Assembly (NCBI GenBank): GCA_017307275.1
Contig: JAFKFK010000051.1
Coordinates: 1-33,899 of the forward strand
Direction of reading: 5' to 3'
Length of the DNA: 33,899 bases
Origin: Alphaproteobacteria bacterium
GTDB taxonomy: Bacteria; Pseudomonadota; Alphaproteobacteria; Reyranellales; Reyranellaceae
This document shows positions 16,121-23,963 of this stretch, in pieces (position 1 is the stretch's first letter; every line of letters begins with the position of its first letter). The position numbers and the translations under genes were made by a program. A model generated the notes under the pieces. The model was not told the DNA's origin. It was given only the letters and a program-made list of their open reading frames with translations, and did not search any database.

Positions 16121-16219
16121 GACCGTTGCCATGATTGGGAACCTCCCGCCCGAACGTAACTCGTTTGGCATTCGCCAGGAGAGAAGCTATCCAGACGGCA
16201 TATCCTGCCGTGAGCCCGC

Positions 16220-16924
16220 GTGACGCAAGAACTCCAGATCTTCAGCACGATTGCCGTGCAGACCGCCCTCGAAGCACTCGCGCCGCAGTTCGAGGCGGAA
16301 AGCGGCTTCCGCCTTCGCATCACGTGGAACACCGCACCCGTGCTGGTGAAGCGTCTGCAGGGTGGCGAGACCGCGGACGTGCTGCTCCTCAACCGCGCCG
16401 GCATCGACACCATGATCCGCGAGGGACGAGTACTGCCCGGCTCCGAGGTCACGCTGGCGAGTTCCGCCACTGCCATCGCGATCAAGGCAGGTGCCGCCCG
16501 GCCCGATATCTCGACGCCCGAAGCGCTGACGCAAACGCTTCTGACGGCACGCGCAATTTCCTACACCGATCCGGCTGCCGGCGGTGCGAGCGGCATCTAT
16601 TTCGCCAAGCTGCTGGAGCGCCTGGGCATCGCCGCCGAGATCAACGCCAAGACCAAGTTCCCACCGCCCGCCGGCCTCAGCGGCGATTTCCTGCTGACCG
16701 GCGAGGCCGATCTCGCGATCCAGCAAAAGCCCGAACTGCTTCAGGTGCCTGGAATCGAGATACTGGGGATGCTGCCGGGCGACCTGCATATGGTCACGGT
16801 CTTCGTCGCCGGCATCGAAGCGTCGAGCCCGCGGGCTGCGACGGCGAAAGCGCTGATCGACTTCCTTCACTCTCCGTCAGCGGCCGAAGTCTTTCGCACC
16901 AAGGGGCTCGATCCGCAGGGGTGA
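16220..16924 (+). CDS. ModA-like substrate-binding-domain protein without signal peptide
   Basis: A 234-residue periplasmic-binding-protein fold of the molybdate-type (ModA/Wtp) group. FSTIAVQTALEALAPQFE at the start and TADVLLLNRAGIDTMI are family-like, followed by the hinge region YTDPAAGGASGIYFAKLLERLG. The start is GTG at 16220: a stop codon in the same frame lies six bases before it, so no signal peptide can be added. It is probably cytoplasmic or a solute sensor, as in a group of similar orphan proteins in rhizobia. No ABC permease or ATPase gene is near. A bidirectional hairpin follows. Confidence 0.82.
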   Translation: MTQELQIFSTIAVQTALEALAPQFEAESGFRLRITWNTAPVLVKRLQGGETADVLLLNRAGIDTMIREGRVLPGSEVTLASSATAIAIKAGAARPDISTPEALTQTLLTARAISYTDPAAGGASGIYFAKLLERLGIAAEINAKTKFPPPAGLSGDFLLTGEADLAIQQKPELLQVPGIEILGMLPGDLHMVTVFVAGIEASSPRAATAKALIDFLHSPSAAEVFRTKGLDPQG

Positions 16925-16934
16925 CCCGCGAGCA

Positions 16935-16964
16935 ATATGCCGTGCGGACTTCCACACGGCATAT
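16935..16964. terminator. Bidirectional hairpin between convergent genes
   Basis: A perfect 10-base-pair stem ATATGCCGTG / CACGGCATAT with a 10-base loop lies between the stops of the ModA-like gene (10 bases away) and the RidA-like gene (35 bases away). It can serve both strands. Confidence 0.6.
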
Positions 16965-16999
16965 CGCGCGCTGTTTCAGAAGATTCAACCTGGTGATGT

Positions 17000-17392
17000 T
17001 CAACCGGGAATGCGGGCGATGACCTTGATCTCGAAGTCGAACCCCGCGAGCCAGTTGACGCCGATCGCCGTCCAATTTGGATAAGGCGCCTCCGGGAAAA
17101 CTTCGTCTTTGACGGTCATGACCGCGCCGAACTGATTTTCGGGATCGGTATGAAAGGTCGTCACGTCGACGATATCGTCGAGCCCGCATCCACCCGCTTG
17201 CAGGGTCGCCTTGAGATTGGCGAACGCCAGACGGACCTGAGCCTCGAAGTCCGGCTCGGGCGAACCATCGCTGCGACTGCCGACCTGACCGGACACGAAC
17301 AGGAGATCACCTGATCTGATCGCTGCGGAATAAGAGTGCTGCTGGTAGAGCTCGTGCCGATCGGCAGGGAATACGGCGTCACGCTGGGCCAT
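17000..17392 (-). CDS. RidA/YjgF-family protein lacking the catalytic Arg
   Basis: A 130-residue Rid-family protein, normally a trimer. RidA itself hydrolyses reactive enamine/imine intermediates using Arg105. Family marks include LLFVSGQVG, FEAQVRLAFANLKATLQAGG and a closing FEIKVIARIPG. When the C-terminal strand is aligned to RidA, Arg105 corresponds to Trp114 (VNWL for VARL), so this is one of the Rid subgroups without imine deaminase activity. Start follows AGGAGA. It has a near-consensus promoter overlapped by three palindromes and is divergent from a TetR gene, so TetR control is likely. Confidence 0.9.
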   Translation of the reverse strand: MAQRDAVFPADRHELYQQHSYSAAIRSGDLLFVSGQVGSRSDGSPEPDFEAQVRLAFANLKATLQAGGCGLDDIVDVTTFHTDPENQFGAVMTVKDEVFPEAPYPNWTAIGVNWLAGFDFEIKVIARIPG

Positions 17393-17460
17393 AGGGAATT
17401 CTCCTGTTGTGGGTCGCTGGAAGCGCTGCCGACGAACCAATCTCCGTCGCTCGGCTTCAC

Positions 17461-17520
17461 ATACGCGACGTATATTAAATTCATATACGCAACGTATGTC
17501 AAATGAGATACGCTGCGTAT
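17461..17520. promoter_or_regulatory. Three ATACG-N3-CGTAT operators over the ridA-like promoter
   Basis: Three 13-base palindromes, 17461-17473, 17485-17497 and 17508-17520, share ATACG-N3-CGTAT with N3 = CGA, CAA and CTG; centres are 24 and 23 bases apart. On the minus strand TTGACA (17497-17502), 17 bases and TTTAAT (17474-17479) make a near-consensus sigma-70 promoter for the RidA-like gene. Operator 2 sits in the spacer, operator 1 at the start of transcription and operator 3 just upstream of -35. This is the expected target of the adjacent TetR protein, which would repress both directions. Confidence 0.8.
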
Positions 17521-17533
17521 TTGAGGTATAGAG

Positions 17534-18136
17534 GTGGTTGTGGCTGCACGACGGCGCTTGGAAACGATGGAAGAAAACCGCGGCAAGCTGATTGCCGCCG
17601 GGCGAAAGACATTCGCTTCCGAGGGGTTTGCCGCGGCGTCGATGGACGAATTAACCGCTTCCGTCGGCCTGACGCGCGGCGCGCTCTATCACAATTTCGG
17701 AGACAAGAAGGGGCTGCTCGCGGCCGTTGTGGCGCAAGTCGACGGCGAGATGGCGGAGCGTGCCCGGCTAGCCAGCGCTGACGCAGGCGATGACTGGGAG
17801 CAACTCCTGGCCGAAGGGGCGGCTTACATCGCGATGGCGTTGGATCCCGAGGTGCGAAGGATCGTGCTGCTCGATGGGCCTGCGTTTCTCGGCGACCCGT
17901 CTCACTGGCCCAGCCAAAACGCGTGTCTACAGGCAACGAAGCAAGCGGTCGGGAAATTGATCGCCGACGGCGTCATGAAGAACGCGGACATCGAGGCTGC
18001 TGCCCGCCTCCTTTGTGGGGCCGCACTGAACGCGGCGTTGTGGGTAGCGGACAGTGACGACCCGCAGTCCGCCCTGCCCAAGGCAGTCGATGCCTTTCGC
18101 CTCATGGCAGAGGGATTTCTAACCAAGAAACGCTAA
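17534..18136 (+). CDS. TetR/AcrR-family transcriptional repressor
   Basis: A 200-residue TetR-type regulator. The N-terminal helix-turn-helix is at about residues 16-62: AAGRKTFASEGFAAASMDEL, then SVGLTRGALYHNFGDKKGLLAAVV, the clear TetR consensus. The C-terminal part is a helical ligand/dimer domain with no recognisable ligand motif. Start is GTG at 17534 after GAGGT; a second GTG at 17540 or an ATG 11 codons further are alternatives. It is divergent from the RidA-like gene, with three operators in between, so it very likely controls that gene and itself. Confidence 0.92.
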   Translation: MVVAARRRLETMEENRGKLIAAGRKTFASEGFAAASMDELTASVGLTRGALYHNFGDKKGLLAAVVAQVDGEMAERARLASADAGDDWEQLLAEGAAYIAMALDPEVRRIVLLDGPAFLGDPSHWPSQNACLQATKQAVGKLIADGVMKNADIEAAARLLCGAALNAALWVADSDDPQSALPKAVDAFRLMAEGFLTKKR

Positions 18137-18192
18137 TTTCCGACACATCTTGCCAGCGTAGCGCTTGTGGATCTTGAGTGGGAAACGGGGAA

Positions 18193-18282
<90 letters not shown>

Positions 18283-18291
18283 GGGCGCCGG

Positions 18292-18320
18292 GTTATAGGC
18301 GGCGGGCACTTTCGGGGCAA
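18292..18320 (-). promoter_or_regulatory. Promoter of tRNA-Ser
   Basis: On the minus strand TTGCCC (18315-18320), 17 bases and TATAAC (18292-18297) lie 9 bases before the mature tRNA 5' end, a good sigma-70 arrangement for a stable RNA gene. Confidence 0.6.
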
Positions 18321-18348
18321 CACCCTGATAGGCGGGGAGGATGAAGCG

Positions 18349-19593
18349 ATGAAACTGCCCGAAAAGGGGCTGGCCTGGCCGGAGATCGAAGCCCGGCTGA
18401 ACGATGCCAAGAAAGACGACTATTCGTGGCGGGACGGCCGGATGGCCGTTTACTACTACTATCTCGACGACGAACTGTCCGACGTGCAGAAGCGTGCCTA
18501 TGCCGCCTTCTGGACCGAGAACAGCCTCGGCAAGCGCGCTTTCCCCTCACTGGCGAAACTGGAAAACGACGTCGTCGACTTCGGCCTGTCGCTGATGAAC
18601 GCCCCCGAGGATGCCGCCGGAACCTTCACCTCCGGCGGCTCGGAAAGCATCTTCCTTGCTGTCCAAACCGCACGCGACTGGGCCCGCGCGACAAAAGGCA
18701 TCGACAAGCCGAATTTCGTCGTCCCGCGCACCTCCCATCCCGCCTTCAGCCGCGCCGGACATGCGCTGGGTGTCGAAATCCGCCGCGTGCCCACCACGCG
18801 CAACGACTTCAAAGCCGATATCGGCGCGATGTCGGGCCGGATCGACGACAACACGGTCGGCCTCGTGGGCTCGGCGCCCTGCTACCCCTTCGGCGTCTTC
18901 GATCCGATTCGCGAACTCGGCGCGCTGGCCCAATCGCGTGGGCTTTGGCTGCATGTCGATGCCTGCGTCGGCGGCTTCCTGTCGCCCTACGTCAAGCGGC
19001 TGGGCCATGCCCTGCCCGACTGGGACTTCGCGGTACCGGGCGTCACCAGCATCTCCGCCGACCTGCACAAGCACGGCATGGCGGCCAAGGGCGCCTCGCT
19101 GATGCTGCTGCGCTCCAAGGAATTGAAGGAGAAGTACCAGACCTTCGATTTCCGCGAATGGGAGCGTGGCCCCTATGTCGCCTGGACCATGCAGGGCACA
19201 CGTCCCGGCGGCGCCATCGCCGCAGCTTGGGCAACGCTGCAGCATCTCGGCGACGAGGGCTATATGCGCTGCGCGCGCATGATCATGGACAACAAGAAAG
19301 CCCTGATCGGCGGCGTTGCCCGCATTCCGGGCCTGACCGTGCTGGAACCCAGCGAACTTTCGATCTTCGTCACCCGCTCGGCTGATCCGACCTTGGATAT
19401 CGGCGCTGTTTCCGACGCGATGGGCACCCGTGGCTGGCTGGTCGGCCGCCAGGTCGAACCGCCCGGCATCCATATGCATCTGAACCCCAGCCACGAGCGC
19501 ATGGTCGGGGACTATCTGGAGGACTTGGCCTGGGCGGTCGGCGAAGCCCGCCGCAGCGGCGCCAGCTCCAGGAACGTCGGCTCGACCTACTGA
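18349..19593 (+). CDS. PLP-dependent lyase/decarboxylase, sphingosine-1-phosphate-lyase-like
   Basis: A 414-residue group II PLP enzyme. The PLP phosphate site is GTFTSGGSESI (91-101), the ring-contact Asp204 is in LHVDACVGGF, and the Schiff-base Lys241 lies in SISADLHKHGMAAKGAS, which resembles the SADTHKYG...KGSS motif of sphingosine-1-phosphate lyases more than glutamate decarboxylase. Eukaryotic S1P lyases have an N-terminal membrane helix; none is seen here, so it is soluble. Start at 18349 follows GGGGAGG; the frame is open upstream only across the tRNA gene. It may cleave sphingoid-base phosphates or act on another amino substrate. Confidence 0.88.
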   Translation: MKLPEKGLAWPEIEARLNDAKKDDYSWRDGRMAVYYYYLDDELSDVQKRAYAAFWTENSLGKRAFPSLAKLENDVVDFGLSLMNAPEDAAGTFTSGGSESIFLAVQTARDWARATKGIDKPNFVVPRTSHPAFSRAGHALGVEIRRVPTTRNDFKADIGAMSGRIDDNTVGLVGSAPCYPFGVFDPIRELGALAQSRGLWLHVDACVGGFLSPYVKRLGHALPDWDFAVPGVTSISADLHKHGMAAKGASLMLLRSKELKEKYQTFDFREWERGPYVAWTMQGTRPGGAIAAAWATLQHLGDEGYMRCARMIMDNKKALIGGVARIPGLTVLEPSELSIFVTRSADPTLDIGAVSDAMGTRGWLVGRQVEPPGIHMHLNPSHERMVGDYLEDLAWAVGEARRSGASSRNVGSTY

Positions 19594-19651
19594 CTCCCGG
19601 AAATCCGTCCGGAAATCCGTCGCAAGCCTGCAAATCGGGGCTTTTGCGGCG

Positions 19652-19679
19652 TTGACTCGGGGCCTTGCGTGCGTATATT
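19652..19679 (+). promoter_or_regulatory. Promoter of rplU-rpmA
   Basis: TTGACT (19652-19657), a 16-base spacer and TATATT (19674-19679) form a strong sigma-70 type promoter. About 130 bases of leader follow, with a 7-base-pair hairpin CGGCGGG/CCCGCCG at 19691-19713, before the rplU start; the leader may be regulatory. Confidence 0.7.
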
Positions 19680-19816
19680 CCGCCCTCCTCCGGCGGGTCT
19701 TGCAGGCCCGCCGTGCTCTTTCGTGCTTCCCAGGATTTTGGGTTCGAGCCGTCGTCATCCCCTAGGGGTGGTAGGGTAGCCGGATCCGGACTGGGAGCTT
19801 CAAGTCGGGTGTCATT

Positions 19817-20116
19817 ATGATCGCCGTTATCCGCACGGGTGGAAAGCAATACACGGTCGCCGCTGACGACCAGCTCACGGTCGAGAAGATCGAGGGCGAA
19901 GCCGGCGCCAAGGTCGAGTTCACCGACGTGCTGATGGTCGGCGACAAGGTCGGCGCGCCGACCGTGGCCGGTGCCAAGGTGGTCGGCTCGATCGTCAAGC
20001 AGGCTCGCGGCCCGCACGTGATCATCTTCAAGAAGCGCCGTCGCCAGAACTCGCGGCGCAAGAACGGTCATCGTCAGGACCTGACGGTGGTCAAGATCGA
20101 ACAGATCGTCGCCTAA
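19817..20116 (+). CDS. rplU: 50S ribosomal protein L21
   Basis: A 99-residue protein with MIAVIRTGGKQYTV at the N-terminus and KKRRRQNSRRKNGHRQ in the RNA-binding loop, both standard L21 features, and usual length. It binds 23S rRNA in the large subunit. It is first of the rplU-rpmA pair, with a strong promoter upstream, and rpmA follows after 26 bases. Confidence 0.97.
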   Translation: MIAVIRTGGKQYTVAADDQLTVEKIEGEAGAKVEFTDVLMVGDKVGAPTVAGAKVVGSIVKQARGPHVIIFKKRRRQNSRRKNGHRQDLTVVKIEQIVA

Positions 20117-20142
20117 CCAGATAGAGCGACCGGAGTAGTACG

Positions 20143-20415
20143 ATGGCACACAAAAAAGCAGGCGGCTCCTCGCGTAACGGCCGCGATTCCGACGGCAAGC
20201 GCCTGGGCGTGAAGCGCTTCGGCGGCCAGAAGGTCCTCTCGGGCAACATCCTGGTCCGTCAGCGCGGCACCAAGATGAATCCGGGCGAGAACGTCGGTGT
20301 CGGCCGCGACCACACCCTGTTCGCCACGGCCGACGGCGTCGTGTCCTTCCGCACCCGTTCGGGTGGCAAGGTCGAAGTGAACGTGCTCCCGGCGCCGGCT
20401 CTGGCCGCCGAATAG
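20143..20415 (+). CDS. rpmA: 50S ribosomal protein L27
   Basis: A 90-residue L27. The N-terminal MAHKKAGGSSRNGRDS, whose tail reaches the peptidyl-transferase centre, and GVKRFGGQKVLSGNILVRQRGT are diagnostic. No cleavable N-terminal extension as in Firmicutes. GGAG precedes the ATG. A Rho-independent terminator follows 24 bases after the stop. Confidence 0.97.
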   Translation: MAHKKAGGSSRNGRDSDGKRLGVKRFGGQKVLSGNILVRQRGTKMNPGENVGVGRDHTLFATADGVVSFRTRSGGKVEVNVLPAPALAAE

Positions 20416-20439
20416 CCGTTCCCGTCCAATCGGATTGTG

Positions 20440-20474
20440 AAGGGGGAGCGGGTCGCCGTTCCCCCTTTTCGTTT
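20440..20474 (+). terminator. Rho-independent terminator after rpmA
   Basis: AAGGGGGAGCGG (20440-20451) pairs with CCGTTCCCCCTT (20456-20467), 12 pairs including one G-U, around a 4-base loop, followed by a T-rich run (TTCGTTT). It separates the ribosomal protein unit from obg, which starts only 14 bases later, so obg may depend on read-through. Confidence 0.82.
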
Positions 20475-20488
20475 GTGGACCCCATCTC

Positions 20489-21502
20489 ATGAAATTTCTC
20501 GACCAGGCCAAGATCTACATTCGCTCCGGCAACGGCGGCGCCGGATGCGTGGGCTTTCGCCGCGAGAAGTTCATCGAGTTCGGTGGACCGGATGGTGGCG
20601 ATGGCGGGCGCGGCGGCAATGTGATCGCCGAGTGCGTCGACGGATTGAACACGCTGATCGACTATCGCTACGCCCAGCACTTCAAGGCCGAGACCGGCCA
20701 TCACGGCATGGGCAGCCAGCGCACCGGTGGCAAAGGCAAGGATATCGTGTTGCGCCTGCCGCGCGGCACGCAGGTCTTTGCCGAAGATAACGAGACCTTG
20801 CTCGTCGACTTCACCGAGATCGGCCAGAGCGTCGTGCTCGCCAAGGGTGGCGACGGCGGCTACGGTAACCTGCACTACAAGACCTCGACCAACCGTGCGC
20901 CGCGTCGCGCCGACAAGGGCTGGCCGGGCGAAGAGAAGGCCCTGTGGCTGCGGCTGAAGCTGATCGCCGATATCGGCCTGGTCGGCCTGCCCAACGCCGG
21001 CAAGTCGACGTTCCTGTCCTCCAACTCGAACGCGCGGCCCAAGATCGCCGACTATCCCTTCACGACCCTGCACCCCGGCCTCGGCGTGGTGCGGGTGGGC
21101 GAGCGTGAATTCGTGATGGCCGACATTCCGGGCCTCATCGAAGGCGCGCATGAAGGCGCCGGCCTCGGCACGCGCTTCCTCGGCCATGTCGAGCGTTGCC
21201 GCGCGCTGCTCCACCTCGTCGACGGCACGCAGGACGATGTCGCGGATGCCTACAAGACGGTGCGCGCCGAGCTGCGCGCCTACGGCGGCAACCTCGCGCG
21301 CAAGAAGGAACTGGTGGCGCTCAACAAGACCGACGCCATGACGCCCGAAGATATCGAGACCAAGCGTGCCGCGCTCGCCAAGGCCAGCCGCAAGACAGTG
21401 CACGTCATCTCGGCCGTCTCGGGCCAGGGCGTTCAGCCCCTGTTGCACGAACTGATGAAGCTCGTCGAAAAGCAGACCGCCAAGAGCAAGGAAGCGGCAT
21501 GA
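20489..21502 (+). CDS. obg: Obg/CgtA GTPase, ribosome assembly and stress
   Basis: A 337-residue Obg GTPase. The glycine-rich Obg fold occupies about 1-155 (SGNGGAGCVGFRREKF, GGPDGGDGGRGGNV), followed by the G domain: P-loop GLPNAGKST (166-174), switch II DIPG (212-215), NKTD (279-282) and SA (308-309). It acts in large-subunit maturation. No C-terminal OCT domain of the Bacillus type is present; the tail is short and basic. The stop overlaps the proB start (ATGA), so the two are coupled. Confidence 0.97.
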   Translation: MKFLDQAKIYIRSGNGGAGCVGFRREKFIEFGGPDGGDGGRGGNVIAECVDGLNTLIDYRYAQHFKAETGHHGMGSQRTGGKGKDIVLRLPRGTQVFAEDNETLLVDFTEIGQSVVLAKGGDGGYGNLHYKTSTNRAPRRADKGWPGEEKALWLRLKLIADIGLVGLPNAGKSTFLSSNSNARPKIADYPFTTLHPGLGVVRVGEREFVMADIPGLIEGAHEGAGLGTRFLGHVERCRALLHLVDGTQDDVADAYKTVRAELRAYGGNLARKKELVALNKTDAMTPEDIETKRAALAKASRKTVHVISAVSGQGVQPLLHELMKLVEKQTAKSKEAA

Positions 21503-22629
21503 GCTCCCGCACCAGCGCCCCCCTTCAGAGTGCGAGGCGGCTGGTCGTCAAGATCGGTTCCTCGATCCTGGTGGATGAAGCAAAGGGCGAAGTCCGGCGC
21601 GATTGGCTCGAAGCGCTGACCAACGACGTGGCGCGCCTGCACAAAGGCGGCTGTGAAGTCGTGCTCGTTTCCTCCGGCGCGATTCGACTGGGCCGCACTC
21701 ACCTCAAGCTGCCGGCCGGTGTGCTGAAGCTCGAAGAAAGCCAGGCCGCCGCGGCGACCGGCCAGATCCGCCTCGCTCAGGCGTATCAGGAGGCGCTGGC
21801 GCGGCACGGTATCACCGTGGCGCAGCTCCTGCTCACCCTGCACGATTCCGAAGAGCGCCGCCGCTACCTCAATGCGCGCCAGACCATGGCGACCCTGCTC
21901 GGCCTCGGTGCCATACCGGTAATCAACGAGAACGATACGGTCGCCACCGACGAAATCCGCTTCGGCGACAACGATCGCCTGGGCGCGCGCGTCGCCGAGA
22001 TGATCTCGGCCGATACGCTGGTGCTGCTCTCCGACATCGACGGTCTCTATACCGGCGACCCGCGCAGCGACGCGTCGGCGAAGTTCATCCCCGAGATCCG
22101 CGAGATCACACCGGAGATCGAGTCGATGGCAGGCGCTGCCGCGTCGGTGCTGTCCAATGGCGGCATGGTGACCAAGCTGATGGCTGGCCGCATCGCCATG
22201 GCCGCAGGCTGCCGCATGGCGATCGCCGACGGCCGCAAGGTCGGAGCGCTGGGTGCGCTGATCGACGGTACGGCGCGCTGCAGCTGGTTTCTGCCCGAAG
22301 GCTCGCCCCTGTCGGCGCGCAAGAAGTGGATCAAGGGCTCGCTCAAGACGTCGGGCAGCCTGGTCGTCGACGATGGTGCCGTGCGCGCCCTGTCGTCCGG
22401 CAAGAGCCTGTTGCCAGCCGGCGTCACGGCCATCGATGGCGAGTTCAAGCGTGGCGATGTGGTCGACGTGAAGGATCGCGTCGGCCGCGTGCTGGCGCGC
22501 GGGTTGGTCGCCTATGCCGCCGAGGATGCGCGCCGCATCGCCGGTCGCAAGAGCGTCGAGATCGAGAAGCTGCTGGGTTTCCGCGGCCGCGACGAGATGG
22601 TCCATCGCGACGACCTCGTGGTCGAATAG
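21499..22629 (+). CDS. proB: Glutamate 5-kinase
   Basis: A 376-residue ProB with an amino-acid kinase domain and a C-terminal PUA domain (about 290-370). Visible signatures: VKIGSS (17-22), NENDTV (143-148), FGDND (155-159) and LLSDIDGLYT (176-185). It phosphorylates glutamate in the first step of proline synthesis. The ATG at 21499 overlaps the obg stop by ATGA, which fixes the start; a longer frame lies inside obg. proA follows after 29 bases. Confidence 0.97.
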   Translation: MSSRTSAPLQSARRLVVKIGSSILVDEAKGEVRRDWLEALTNDVARLHKGGCEVVLVSSGAIRLGRTHLKLPAGVLKLEESQAAAATGQIRLAQAYQEALARHGITVAQLLLTLHDSEERRRYLNARQTMATLLGLGAIPVINENDTVATDEIRFGDNDRLGARVAEMISADTLVLLSDIDGLYTGDPRSDASAKFIPEIREITPEIESMAGAAASVLSNGGMVTKLMAGRIAMAAGCRMAIADGRKVGALGALIDGTARCSWFLPEGSPLSARKKWIKGSLKTSGSLVVDDGAVRALSSGKSLLPAGVTAIDGEFKRGDVVDVKDRVGRVLARGLVAYAAEDARRIAGRKSVEIEKLLGFRGRDEMVHRDDLVVE

Positions 22630-22658
22630 GCGCAGCAGGAGCTATACTGGAGCGGCCG

Positions 22659-23939
22659 ATGAACGTTCAGACCAAGCCTGCAGAAGATGCCGCAAGCATC
22701 GTTGCCGAACTGGGCCGCCGCGCGAAGACGGCCGCGGCAGCGCTGCGCACTGCGCCGACCGACGCCAAGAACAAGGCGCTGGCCGATGCCGCCCGACTGA
22801 TCCGCGGCGAGAAGGCCGTCATCCTGGCCGCTAATGCACGCGACATCGACGCGGCCAAGGCAGCCGGCATGTCGAGCGCGTTGCAGGATCGCCTGCTCCT
22901 GAACGACGCGCGCATCGAGGGCATGGCCAAGGGCCTCGACGATATCGTCGCCCTGCCCGATCCCGTCGGCGCCACGATCGAGGAATGGCAGCGGCCGAAC
23001 GGCCTCGTCATCAGCCGCGTGCGCGTGCCCATCGGCATCATCGGCGTGATCTACGAAGCGCGTCCCAACGTGACGGCGGATGCCGGCGCGCTCTGCATCA
23101 AGTCGGGCAACGTCGTGGTGTTGCGTGGCGGTTCCGACAGCTTCCACTCTTCGCGCGCCATCGTCGAGCTGCTGCGCCAGGCGCTGAAGGGCGCCGGCCT
23201 GCCCGAGGATTGCGTGCAGCTCGTGCCGACCACGGACCGCGCCGCCGTCGGCGAGATGCTGCGGGCAATGGACTGGCTCGACCTGATCGTGCCGCGCGGC
23301 GGACGCTCGTTGATCGATCGCGTGACGCAGGAAAGCCGCGTGCCGGTGCTGCGCCACTATGACGGCATCTGCCACGTCTACGTCGACCGCGATGCCGATG
23401 TCGCCATGGCGCGCGATCTCGTGGCCAACGCCAAGATGCGTCGGGTCAGCGTCTGCGGCGCCGCCGAAACGCTGCTGGTCGACAAGGCCGCCCTCGACAC
23501 TCACCTGATGCCGGTGCTGGCGCGCCTGCACGAGCTTGGGTGCGAAGTCCGTGGCGACGCCGAAGTTCAGAAGCGCGACCCCAAGGCTGTCCCCGCCACC
23601 GACAAAGATTGGCGCACCGAATATCTCGAGCCGATCATCTCCGTCGCGACCGTCGATGGCGTCGGCGGTGCGATCGACCACATCGCGCGCTACGGCAGCC
23701 AGCACACCGAATCGATCGTCACGGCCAACGAGGCGACGGCGCGTCGTTTCCTGGGCGAAGTCGACAGTGCCATCGTGATGCACAACGCCAGCACGCAGTT
23801 CGCCGACGGTGGCGAGTTCGGGCTGGGGGCCGAGATCGGCATTTCGACCAACCGCATGCATGCCCGCGGTCCTGTCGGCCTGGTCGAGCTTACGACCTAC
23901 AAGAACATCGTGCGCGGCAAGGGCACCCTCCGTCCGTGA
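22659..23939 (+). CDS. proA: Gamma-glutamyl phosphate reductase
   Basis: A 426-residue aldehyde-dehydrogenase-fold enzyme, the second step of proline synthesis: it reduces glutamyl-5-phosphate to glutamate semialdehyde with NADPH. The nucleophile is Cys266 in MRRVSVCGAAETLL; IYEARPNVTADAG (131-143) and the C-terminal GPVGLVELTTYKNIVRG are signatures. GGAG lies 6 bases before the ATG. Confidence 0.97.
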   Translation: MNVQTKPAEDAASIVAELGRRAKTAAAALRTAPTDAKNKALADAARLIRGEKAVILAANARDIDAAKAAGMSSALQDRLLLNDARIEGMAKGLDDIVALPDPVGATIEEWQRPNGLVISRVRVPIGIIGVIYEARPNVTADAGALCIKSGNVVVLRGGSDSFHSSRAIVELLRQALKGAGLPEDCVQLVPTTDRAAVGEMLRAMDWLDLIVPRGGRSLIDRVTQESRVPVLRHYDGICHVYVDRDADVAMARDLVANAKMRRVSVCGAAETLLVDKAALDTHLMPVLARLHELGCEVRGDAEVQKRDPKAVPATDKDWRTEYLEPIISVATVDGVGGAIDHIARYGSQHTESIVTANEATARRFLGEVDSAIVMHNASTQFADGGEFGLGAEIGISTNRMHARGPVGLVELTTYKNIVRGKGTLRP

Positions 23940-23963
23940 GTCCGTGCCCGTGACTTCATCGCC

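Noticed and set aside
15887..16132. Minus-strand frame with a GGGAGG site starting MATVAETPRDEVAAQKG
   Set aside because: It overlaps most of the Thr-rich lipoprotein gene in another frame; the lipoprotein has a perfect ribosome site and lipobox, so only one can be supported.
19691..19713. Hairpin in the rplU leader as a terminator
   Set aside because: It lies about 10 bases after the promoter -10 box and lacks a U-run; a leader structure is more likely than termination.
19370..21448. 692-codon open frame on the minus strand
   Set aside because: Antisense to the PLP enzyme, rplU, rpmA and obg, all of which are confidently coding.
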